Below, piece after piece: positions 1-5,647 of a stretch of DNA of 17,279 nucleotides. Origin of the DNA: Chitinophagaceae bacterium UBA2789 (GTDB lineage Bacteria; Bacteroidota; Bacteroidia; Chitinophagales; Chitinophagaceae); assembly GCA_002352145.1 (NCBI GenBank), contig DEHX01000108.1, positions 8,406-25,684 of the forward strand, written 5' to 3'. Positions within the stretch are counted from its first letter, which is position 1, and every line of letters begins with the position of its first letter. A program made the translations under genes and the position numbers. The notes under the pieces are model-generated. The model did no database searches and had not been told where the DNA came from. It worked only from the letters and a program-made list of their open reading frames with translations.

Positions 1-644
1 TTCAATAATAACGGTTTGATTTTAATAGCCCTGAACTTACCATACTTTGTTTTTATCTCCTCCTTGCCCACATAGCGGATATACATATTAAATACTTCGT
101 TATCCAGGAACATGGAGAAAGGGATTTTATCATCAGGTTGCAGTTTAGAAAAATCAACATTCCTGGCATAGTACATGGAACTTACCACGTCCTGCACACA
201 GGCCGGCACTTTAAAAACACCATTACCTGTAATTGCTGTGTTGGAAGTCTTGTTGAAAGTGATATTCTCGTATTTTTTATAACCGCCTTCGTTCACATTA
301 CGAATGAATTTGAGTGGCTGAAATGTAGCAGTATCTATATATGTTTCATATTTATCTCTCACTTTGTATATCCAGTCGTAAGAAGAATTCGTTTTTCCTT
401 CCCCGGTAACATGATAAACGGGCCGGTTATTAATTGTTTCCAGCTTGCTGGTAAAAGTGGCGGTCCCGGCATTTACATAAATTCCTGCTACAGCATAATA
501 GACAGTAAAAGACACTTCTTCTTCCACTTTGAATGCAATATTCCTGATTCCACAAAAATTATCCTGCGGCGGTGCTGCCTCCTTTGAAAAACTCAAAAAA
601 ACCAACGCCAGCGGGCCTATCCATTTAAGATGTTGAGTCCTCAT
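1..644 (-). CDS. DUF3108 domain protein, C-terminus cut by window edge
   Basis: An open frame runs from ATG at 644 to the window edge without a stop, giving 214 complete codons of the N-terminal part. The N-terminus (MRTQHLKWIGPLALVFLSFS) looks like a short, weak signal peptide, and I see no lipobox. The following beta-rich sequence, with 'VSFTVYYAVAGIYVNAGTA' near residue 45, then 'YDWIYKVRDKYETYID' and 'PLKFIRNVNEGGYKK', matches the pattern of DUF3108 proteins, which are predicted envelope proteins of unknown role. The start lies 20 nt inside the 3' end of the upstream flippase-like gene, so the two are probably co-translated. Family assignment rests on recalled motif resemblance. No enzymatic function can be stated. 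Confidence 0.8.
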   Translation of the reverse strand, partial: MRTQHLKWIGPLALVFLSFSKEAAPPQDNFCGIRNIAFKVEEEVSFTVYYAVAGIYVNAGTATFTSKLETINNRPVYHVTGEGKTNSSYDWIYKVRDKYETYIDTATFQPLKFIRNVNEGGYKKYENITFNKTSNTAITGNGVFKVPACVQDVVSSMYYARNVDFSKLQPDDKIPFSMFLDNEVFNMYIRYVGKEEIKTKYGKFRAIKIKPLLL

Positions 645-1632
645 AATTATTCGAAGTAAATATTTTATTGATTCGCACTATTAATAAACTTCCCACTATC
701 GCCGGCAATATCAGGTTAATGAACCAGATACCTGCTGTCGCAAACGTCATCCCCAGTTCGTTGCTGCTGTACAACCCCACAATAGCAATAGTCACTTTTC
801 CCCTTTGTGCCAGTTCTGCAATGGCTATAGTCGGAATTATGGCCATTACCAGGAACGAAACACTGACTGTCCAAAAAGCCTGCCACCCCGAAACGTTCAC
901 ATCAAACAAAACAAAGAGCAGATAATACTGAATAATAAATACAAAAAACCTTAACAGAGATAATGACATTAATTTAAGCAGTATTGTTGCATTGAAATCC
1001 TCTAAAGCCCTGACAAGGTAAGCAAACCGCTTACTACCCGGTAAACGATCTACCCATTTTATTATCCATGATAATCGAAAATAAAATAGTGTTAAAACAA
1101 GAAAAACACCCCACACACCATACAAGATTACTTTCATCCATACTACAGAAATGATTTGCTGCTCCTCTATTATGGGGCGTAAAATGATAAGGCCAATGCC
1201 GCCCATGAATATAGTAATGATCAACTGGCTTATACTTCCAACAATGGTCAGCGAAATTGTCTTCAACCTGTTTCCCTCATCCATGTACAAAACCCTCCCC
1301 AGGTATTCACCTACACGGTTTGGCGTTGTTACCGAGAAAGAAACACCGGATAATACAGCCTTCAATGACCTGGCGAAACTTACTTTTTGAATTTGTTTTA
1401 CAGACAACTGCCATTTCACAGCCTCAATTGACCAATTAGCGATCATCAATATAAACACCAGCAATAAGTTCCAGAGCATCGGTCCGTTCATTGATGCTTT
1501 CATTCGTTGCCAGGCCTGCTCCAATCCCGGCTGCTGTTGTATTTGCCTGTAAATTGACCAGGACAACCAAATGAACAACAAAGGCCCAAGGAAGTAATTG
1601 ATGAAGAGTTTTATATTTTTGTTTAGTTTCAT
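625..1632 (-). CDS. Flippase-like integral membrane protein (LPG_synthase_TM / UPF0104 family)
   Basis: This is a 335-residue polytopic inner-membrane protein. Hydrophobic segments lie at about residues 10-28, 52-70, 125-150, 165-185, 222-245, 255-275 and 296-320. The motif TPNRVGEYLGR (103-113) and the later 'IPTIAIAELAQRG' (266-278) are typical of the transmembrane domain shared with lysylphosphatidylglycerol synthase MprF. The soluble aminoacyl-transfer domain of MprF is absent, so this is a stand-alone membrane domain, and lipid flipping is only inferred. A GGGAGGGG stretch 5 nt before the ATG is a plausible ribosome binding site, which supports this start. The gene diverges from ruvC (18 bp between starts) and its last 20 nt overlap the DUF3108 gene. 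Confidence 0.85.
   Translation of the reverse strand: MKLNKNIKLFINYFLGPLLFIWLSWSIYRQIQQQPGLEQAWQRMKASMNGPMLWNLLLVFILMIANWSIEAVKWQLSVKQIQKVSFARSLKAVLSGVSFSVTTPNRVGEYLGRVLYMDEGNRLKTISLTIVGSISQLIITIFMGGIGLIILRPIIEEQQIISVVWMKVILYGVWGVFLVLTLFYFRLSWIIKWVDRLPGSKRFAYLVRALEDFNATILLKLMSLSLLRFFVFIIQYYLLFVLFDVNVSGWQAFWTVSVSFLVMAIIPTIAIAELAQRGKVTIAIVGLYSSNELGMTFATAGIWFINLILPAIVGSLLIVRINKIFTSNNYEDSTS
1614..1621 (+). promoter_or_regulatory. Candidate -7 box for ruvC inside the divergent gene
   Basis: TATTTTTG matches the Bacteroidota -7 consensus TAnnTTTG. It lies inside the first codons of the divergent flippase-like gene, about 30 bp before the GTG of ruvC. No TTTG is found at a normal -33 spacing; the nearest TTG ends 13 nt upstream, which is short. 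The call is therefore weak. Confidence 0.3.
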
Positions 1633-1650
1633 TCACCCCTCCCGCAATTA

Positions 1651-2241
1651 GTGGGATTTTGTAAAAATACAGCCTGCTTGCAAAAGCCTTCTAAAATAAT
1701 CCTTGGCATTGACCCCGGCACACTGGTAATGGGTTATGGTCTTATTACAGTAAAGGATAATAAAGTGAGCCTGCTTGAACTCGGTGTACTTAAACCAGGC
1801 AAAGTGAAAGACAATTATAAAAAGCTGCAACTTATTTTCAATACTGTCAGTGGCCTGATCACCAAATACCAGCCAACCGACTTTGCCATTGAAGCACCCT
1901 TTTTCGGTAAAAACGTTCAAAGCATGCTGAAATTGGGAAGAGCACAGGGAGTTGCTATTGCTGCAGCAATGCGCCATGGACTGGAAGTAACAGAATACTC
2001 ACCTAAAAAAGTGAAACAATCTATTACAGGAAATGGCAATGCAGACAAGGAACAGGTTATGAAGATGCTTCAAACGCTGTTGTCTTTTAAAGAAAATCCC
2101 AGGCATTATGATGCAACCGATGCATTAGCGGTAGCATTATGCCATCACTTTCAGAACAGTTCCCCAATAAACAAAGCGGTTAAAGGTGTAAAAGGCTGGG
2201 AAGATTTTATCAAAAAAAATCCTGGCAGGATTAAAAAATGA
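1651..2241 (+). CDS. ruvC: Holliday junction resolvase RuvC (crossover junction endodeoxyribonuclease)
   Basis: RuvC cleaves Holliday junctions made during homologous recombination and acts with the RuvAB branch-migration motor. The fold and catalytic acidic residues are visible: D21 in ILGIDPGT, E81 in AIEAPFFGKN, and D154 and D157 in HYDATDALA, matching the D/E/D/D set of the family. Basic residues around 119-123 (KKVKQ) fit the DNA-binding region. The GTG at 1651 gives 196 residues. A TTG at 1678 would give 187 residues beginning just before the conserved core, and neither start has a clear Shine-Dalgarno, so the start is uncertain. The stop is 3 bp from the stop of the convergent HIT gene. 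ruvA and ruvB are not in the window. Confidence 0.95.
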   Translation: MGFCKNTACLQKPSKIILGIDPGTLVMGYGLITVKDNKVSLLELGVLKPGKVKDNYKKLQLIFNTVSGLITKYQPTDFAIEAPFFGKNVQSMLKLGRAQGVAIAAAMRHGLEVTEYSPKKVKQSITGNGNADKEQVMKMLQTLLSFKENPRHYDATDALAVALCHHFQNSSPINKAVKGVKGWEDFIKKNPGRIKK

Positions 2242-2244
2242 TAA

Positions 2245-2634
2245 TTATAGCACTGCCAGTATTTTCTCTTGTGCCTTTTTCAAACGCTCTGCACTGGCTT
2301 GTGGTTTATGCTGTGTAAAATTGAGATCATTGGAAGAATTAATGGGAATAAGGTGCATATGTGCATGTGGCACTTCCAGTCCAATGACGCTTATGCCACA
2401 ACGATTACAATGAAAAGCCTTTTCAATGGCATGCGCAATTGGTTTGGCAAAAACAAGCATTTCTGATAAGTAATCATCTGAAAGATCAAACAGTTTATCG
2501 GTTTCTGTCTTAGGCACTACCAGCACATGTCCTTCCCTCAGCGGAAAAATATCCAGGAAGGCAAAGAATTTTTCATTCTCCGCAATTTTATAAGAAGGAA
2601 TTTCACCGGCAATGATTTTTGAAAAAATAGTCAT
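2245..2634 (-). CDS. HIT family protein (histidine triad nucleotide hydrolase)
   Basis: HIT proteins hydrolyse or transfer nucleotidyl groups on purine nucleotide conjugates. The signature H-x-H-x-H is present as H90-A-H92-M-H94 (PHAHMHLIPI), and the N-terminal 'FSKIIAGEIPSYKI' plus 'FLDIFPLREGHVLVVPK' is typical of the Hint/HinT-like branch. The frame is open upstream to an ATG at 2691, but the extra 19 residues are basic and unlike the family. The ATG at 2634 starts exactly at the usual 'MTIFSKIIAGEIP', giving 129 residues, and is preferred. The gene converges on ruvC with 3 bp between stops and lies downstream of the greA terminator, so it should have its own promoter, which I could not identify. 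Confidence 0.93.
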   Translation of the reverse strand: MTIFSKIIAGEIPSYKIAENEKFFAFLDIFPLREGHVLVVPKTETDKLFDLSDDYLSEMLVFAKPIAHAIEKAFHCNRCGISVIGLEVPHAHMHLIPINSSNDLNFTQHKPQASAERLKKAQEKILAVL

Positions 2635-2726
2635 ACCACCAAAGATTTTATTTTTTAATGATAAAAGATAATATCTGATACGCCTGATCATCTGATATTG
2701 ATTCCAAAGCTAAAACTATAATGCAT

Positions 2727-2750
2727 AAAAAACCCGGCAAAAAAGCCGGG
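2727..2750 (-). terminator. Rho-independent terminator after greA
   Basis: Read on the minus strand, a 6-bp GC-rich stem (CCCGGC / GCCGGG) closes a six-T loop and is followed by six T residues. It lies 23 nt after the greA stop codon and separates greA from the HIT gene. The structure is seen directly; its activity is inferred. Confidence 0.88.
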
Positions 2751-2773
2751 CTACTGCTAATGCTCAAGGGTTT

Positions 2774-3247
2774 TTAAGCAGTAATTTCTTCTATCTTGAA
2801 TTTCAGTATTCCTGCCGGGGCCTGCACCTCAGCAGTTTCTCCAACTGTTTTACCTAAAATACCTTTTCCTATAGGAGACGTAACTGAAATTTTGCCTGCT
2901 TTCAGATCAGCTTCTTTTTCACTTACGATCTTATAAGTTACCTGCTTTTTAGTTCCCAGGTTAGTCAACGTTACTTTTGTAAGTATTGAAACTTTACTGG
3001 TATCAATACTTGATTCATCAATCACCCTGATGTTGGCCATTGATCCTTCCATTGCTGCAATTTTAGCTTCCAAAAGCCCTTGCGCCTCTTTAGCGGCATC
3101 ATACTCCGCATTCTCTTTTAGATCGCCTTTTTCCCTGGCTTCTGCAATAGCTTTACTGGCTGCAGGCCTGTCAACAGTTTTCATCCGCTGCAATTCTGCT
3201 TTCATTTGTTCCAGCGTCTCTTTCGTCACATACTGAATATCTGCCAT
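2774..3247 (-). CDS. greA: Transcription elongation factor GreA
   Basis: GreA enters the RNA polymerase secondary channel and stimulates cleavage of backtracked RNA. The 157-residue product has the usual family length. The N-terminal coiled coil (about 8-75) carries the tip motif GDLKENAEYDAAKE with acidic residues D42 and E45, corresponding to the D41/E44 pair of E. coli GreA. The C-terminal part (about 80-157) has the FKBP-like domain with 'SPIGKGILGKTVGE'. A longer frame reaches 3349, but the ATG at 3247 is preceded by a perfect Shine-Dalgarno and begins the conserved protein, so it is chosen. The gene has a predicted promoter, a leader with an intrinsic-terminator-like hairpin, and its own 3' terminator, so it appears to be a single-gene unit. 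Confidence 0.97.
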   Translation of the reverse strand: MADIQYVTKETLEQMKAELQRMKTVDRPAASKAIAEAREKGDLKENAEYDAAKEAQGLLEAKIAAMEGSMANIRVIDESSIDTSKVSILTKVTLTNLGTKKQVTYKIVSEKEADLKAGKISVTSPIGKGILGKTVGETAEVQAPAGILKFKIEEITA

Positions 3248-3249
3248 AG

Positions 3250-3260
3250 TCACCTCCTTT
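3250..3260 (-). promoter_or_regulatory. Strong Shine-Dalgarno of greA
   Basis: AAAGGAGGTGA sits 2 nt from the greA ATG at 3247, with the GGAGG core 6 nt away, and is fully complementary to the usual 16S rRNA 3' end. This is unusual because most other genes here lack a recognisable Shine-Dalgarno. It fixes the greA start against the longer open frame. Confidence 0.85.
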
Positions 3261-3307
3261 GATAAATAAAAAAATAACAACGCCTCAGTTCTTGGGCTGA
3301 AGCGTTG
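3261..3307 (-). terminator. Intrinsic-terminator-like hairpin in the greA leader (possible attenuator)
   Basis: On the minus strand an 11-bp stem forms from CAACGCTTCAG (3307-3297) and CTGAGGCGTTG (3288-3278), with one T-G wobble and an 8-nt loop. The T-rich run TTATTTTTTTATTTATC follows and ends directly at the Shine-Dalgarno. The hairpin lies between the predicted greA promoter and the start codon, so it could terminate greA transcription early. It could instead terminate readthrough from the upstream lipoprotein gene. E. coli greA is known to have a leader terminator that produces short GraL RNAs; a similar role here is inference. Confidence 0.75.
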
Positions 3308-3320
3308 CAATATTGAGTTG

Positions 3321-3350
3321 TAAAGATACACAACTATTTGAAAAAGCAAA
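3321..3350 (-). promoter_or_regulatory. Predicted greA promoter
   Basis: The -7 box TATCTTTA (3328-3321) is preceded after 18 nt by TTTG (3350-3347), close to the Bacteroidota TTTG / TAnnTTTG pattern. Transcription would start near 3314-3316, giving a leader of about 68 nt that contains the terminator-like hairpin. The -7 box lies inside the inverted repeat AGTTGT-N8-ACAACT (3316-3335), which could be an operator. Confidence 0.5.
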
Positions 3351-3370
3351 ACATCTTTATCAGTTTACAG

Positions 3371-3820
3371 TTACCTTTTTTCAAATTCGTATACCCTGTC
3401 GCCACCGGGTATAAACTCTTCTGCCCTGATTCTATGGCTGTTATTTCTGAAGTTGAAATCATCAAAAAACCAGTCAATAAACCTGTTCTGTGAGAACTTG
3501 ACTAAAGTAATCCTTAAAGATTTCAATTGCTTTGATTCCCACTGCCCGGTGGAACTGTTAAAATAATTATCGCTATACCGCCTCACCTTCCATGAACCTG
3601 TCAATGTATCCGTATTACTGATGTAGGTGGCAGAACCGCCTTCATGAAAAGAAAAAATTCCGGATTCGTACCCGGTTTGAAAATAGTCCCGGTCAAAAAA
3701 TCCACGACGAAAAGAATCGGTTAACTTCCAATTACCCGTTATACGATCTTCCAATGGCTTTATACAGGAAGTGATGACAAGGACTAAAACAAAAATGATT
3801 AAGAGTAAATTTCTTCTCAT
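3371..3820 (-). CDS. Small lipoprotein of unknown function, lipocalin-like appearance
   Basis: The 149-residue product starts with a basic n-region and a hydrophobic core (MRRNLLLIIFVLVLVITSC). A lipobox ends at C19, so it should be a lipid-anchored envelope protein. The mature part begins with 'ITGNWKLTDSF', followed by 'YESGIFSFHEGGSATYI' and 'LTGSWKVRRY'. This 'GxW ... F..G.a.Y ... L.GsW' spacing resembles small lipocalin-like lipoproteins of Bacteroidota, which suggests an eight-stranded barrel, but no ligand can be named. It lies between the 2-hydroxyacid dehydrogenase (69 bp upstream) and greA, on the same strand. Coding status is supported by the good signal peptide; function is unknown. 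Confidence 0.8.
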   Translation of the reverse strand: MRRNLLLIIFVLVLVITSCIKPLEDRITGNWKLTDSFRRGFFDRDYFQTGYESGIFSFHEGGSATYISNTDTLTGSWKVRRYSDNYFNSSTGQWESKQLKSLRITLVKFSQNRFIDWFFDDFNFRNNSHRIRAEEFIPGGDRVYEFEKR

Positions 3821-3822
3821 AA

Positions 3823-3840
3823 CAATTGTTTCCTCAATTG
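3823..3840 (-). promoter_or_regulatory. Hairpin with AGGA in its loop, just before the lipoprotein start
   Basis: Two CAATTG copies, 6 nt apart, end 2 nt before the lipoprotein ATG. CAATTG is self-complementary, so they can pair and leave AGGAAA in the loop. The AGGA could be a weak Shine-Dalgarno displayed in the loop. The sequence is certain; a regulatory role is speculative. Confidence 0.3.
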
Positions 3841-3889
3841 CCGAAAAAAATATACCACTGTAATTATCCTGGGAAATATTAACAAAAGA

Positions 3890-4825
3890 TTACTGGTAAC
3901 CAATTAAGCCCAGTTTGGTTAACAGAACAGCAGCCATTTTATAAGAAGCCTCATGCGTATAACCGGCGATGTGTGGTGTTATGATCACATTGTGCTGAGA
4001 CAGTAACCAATCCAATTGTTCTTTTTCTGAAGAAGAATAGGTGGCCAATTTTTCATTCTCAAGCACATCCAGGCCAGCTCCTGAGATACGATTGTCTTTT
4101 AACGCTTCAATTAAATCCGGAATGGCCACTACTTTTCCCCGTGATGTGTTCAATATCCATGGCTTTCTTTGCAGGGAACTAAAAAAACTACCATTCGCCA
4201 GATGATGTGTTTCTGTCGTCAGAGGCAGGTGAAAGCTGATAACATCGGCATACCGGCAAATTTGTTCAAAGCTTGCCTCCTTAATATAGTCTTTGGCAAA
4301 ACCTGTTTTATACTTATCGTAAGCAAGAACTGTTACATCAAAAGACGAAAGCAGCTTTGCTAAGCTACTTCCTGTATTCCCATAGCCAATAATTCCAATT
4401 GTTTTGCCGCTTAGCTCCGTTCCCCTGTTTTCATCCCGCAGCCATAAACCTTTTTTTATATCCTCTGATGAAGCGTTAATATTATTAAGCAGGTTTAACA
4501 AAAGCCCCAATGTATGTTCTGCTACTGCATTACGGTTACCTTCAGGGCTGCTTACACAGCGGATTCCTTTGCTTTCAGCATAAACAACATCTATCAGTTC
4601 CATACCACTGCCCAGTCTGCCAACCCATTCTAAAGAAGTGCCCTTATCTATAAGATTTCTATCAACTGTGATACGAGTGGTTACCACTATACCCGTTGCT
4701 GAAGGAATTATTTCCGCCAGCTCATCGTATGTAATTGAAGGAAGATAAAGCACCTCATGGCCTTTTTCCTCCAGGCGGTCCTTCAATATCGGATGTGATT
4801 TTCCCGTAATAATTACCTTTTTCAT
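3890..4825 (-). CDS. D-isomer-specific 2-hydroxyacid dehydrogenase (SerA/PdxB-like family)
   Basis: This is an NAD-dependent 2-hydroxyacid dehydrogenase of 311 residues, the short form without a C-terminal ACT or PdxB-type extension. The Rossmann motif GIIGYGNTG (144-152) is followed by an acidic residue near the end of strand 2 (D170). The catalytic triad is visible as R229 (NTSRGKVV), E258 (LDVLENE) and H285 (ITPHIAG), with E. coli SerA-like spacing. The substrate loop 'GRLGSGMELID' lies around 69-79. The substrate cannot be decided: 3-phosphoglycerate (serine synthesis) is the default guess, and 4-phosphoerythronate (PdxB step) is possible. Its ATG overlaps the rsmA stop as ATGA, indicating an operon with translational coupling. 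Confidence 0.9.
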   Translation of the reverse strand: MKKVIITGKSHPILKDRLEEKGHEVLYLPSITYDELAEIIPSATGIVVTTRITVDRNLIDKGTSLEWVGRLGSGMELIDVVYAESKGIRCVSSPEGNRNAVAEHTLGLLLNLLNNINASSEDIKKGLWLRDENRGTELSGKTIGIIGYGNTGSSLAKLLSSFDVTVLAYDKYKTGFAKDYIKEASFEQICRYADVISFHLPLTTETHHLANGSFFSSLQRKPWILNTSRGKVVAIPDLIEALKDNRISGAGLDVLENEKLATYSSSEKEQLDWLLSQHNVIITPHIAGYTHEASYKMAAVLLTKLGLIGYQ

Positions 4826-5574
4826 TTCATTTTGAAAGTAAGCTCCGCAAATTGTTGCACTGTCAATTGCTCTGCTCTTTTATTAAACAACTCATCCTGC
4901 AAATCTGCTGCATCAAAAAGGCTTTTCACTGCATTTCTCAATGTTTTTCTTCGCTGATTGAAAGCTGTCTTGACTAATTGAAAAAAATATTGCTCACTTT
5001 TCATCTGGGGAACTGCTTTAACCGGAAGAAGTCTTATGACCCCGCTTTTCACCTTCGGCGGCGGTTGAAAACAATTCTCATGCACATCAAACAAGTATTC
5101 AACTTTATAAAAAGCCTGCACTAATACACTGAGTACTCCGTATATTTTACTGCCTTCTTTTGCTGCCACCCTTTGTGCTACTTCTTTTTGAAACATCCCC
5201 ACCACTGCTTCAACATTTTCTCTCCATTCCAGTATTTTAAACAAAATCTGGGTTGAAATATTATAGGGAAAATTACCAACGACAGTAAATCTTCCGGTAA
5301 AAGGTTGATTTATATCCAGAAAGCTTTCATTGATTATTTTCCCTTCCAACTCTGGAAATGTCTGAAGCAGGTAAGTCACTTTTTCTTCATCCAGCTCCAC
5401 AGCTTTAAAATCAACATCCTCTAATTTCAGCAGGTATTTTGTTAGAGCACCTCCGCCGGGACCAACTTCTAATAGCTGCTTAAAAGGATGCTCCTGTAGT
5501 GAAGAAACAATCTTCCGGCATATGTTCTCATCCTTCAGAAAGTGCTGTCCCAGTGATTTTTTTAATGTATACAT
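4822..5574 (-). CDS. rsmA: 16S rRNA (adenine 1518/1519-N6)-dimethyltransferase RsmA (KsgA)
   Basis: RsmA transfers four methyl groups from SAM to two adjacent adenines in helix 45 of 16S rRNA, late in small-subunit assembly. The 250-residue length is normal. Motifs in order are: KKSLGQHFLKD (5-15), the SAM-binding loop LEVGPGGGALT (35-45), the acidic end of the next strand in AVELDEE (58-64), the catalytic motif NFPYN (101-105, a variant of NLPYN), and the C-terminal 'FNQRRKTLRN' of the KsgA family. The ATG at 5574 begins the expected 'MYTLKKSLGQHF'. A TACTTTTG box sits only 5 nt upstream. The stop overlaps the start of the dehydrogenase gene. Confidence 0.97.
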   Translation of the reverse strand: MYTLKKSLGQHFLKDENICRKIVSSLQEHPFKQLLEVGPGGGALTKYLLKLEDVDFKAVELDEEKVTYLLQTFPELEGKIINESFLDINQPFTGRFTVVGNFPYNISTQILFKILEWRENVEAVVGMFQKEVAQRVAAKEGSKIYGVLSVLVQAFYKVEYLFDVHENCFQPPPKVKSGVIRLLPVKAVPQMKSEQYFFQLVKTAFNQRRKTLRNAVKSLFDAADLQDELFNKRAEQLTVQQFAELTFKMK

Positions 5575-5647
5575 TGATACAAAAGTAGCCGATTATTCCT
5601 ACTTCGGGCCTTATGTCAGACACTCTGCCTGTGATTTATGTATACAT
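5564..5647. repeat. Two copies of the palindrome ATGTATACAT
   Basis: The 10-bp palindrome occurs at 5565-5574, where it overlaps the rsmA start codon and extends to the 12-bp AATGTATACATT, and again at 5638-5647, reaching the stop codon of the upstream dehydrogenase gene. The copies flank the short gap between the two genes. They could be a paired operator site, or chance in AT-rich DNA. Confidence 0.4.
5580..5587 (-). promoter_or_regulatory. Candidate -7 box of rsmA
   Basis: TACTTTTG matches TAnnTTTG exactly and ends 5 nt before the rsmA ATG. No TTTG is found about 19 nt further upstream. If it is active, the transcript would start at or next to the ATG and be nearly leaderless. Confidence 0.3.

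Noticed and set aside
138..587. 149-codon plus-strand open frame opposite the DUF3108 gene
   Set aside because: The minus strand codes a recognisable protein over the same bases. The plus frame has no family features and many Cys and Ile, typical of an antisense frame.
2635..2691. N-terminal extension of the HIT protein by 19 residues
   Set aside because: The extra residues are basic and AT-driven, and the family begins at 'MTIFSKIIAGEIP'.
2673..2697. Direct repeat ATCTGATA, twice, upstream of the HIT gene
   Set aside because: Two 8-bp copies in AT-rich DNA with a 9-bp spacer are compatible with chance, and no promoter context supports a site.
3248..3349. N-terminal extension of GreA to 191 residues
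   Set aside because: The extension would cross the predicted promoter, hairpin and Shine-Dalgarno, and it does not resemble GreA. The ATG at 3247 is the clear start.
5575..5646. Possible terminator between the PQQ dehydrogenase gene and rsmA
   Set aside because: Only an imperfect CAGGCAG/TCTG pairing is visible, without a T tract, so no terminator is called.
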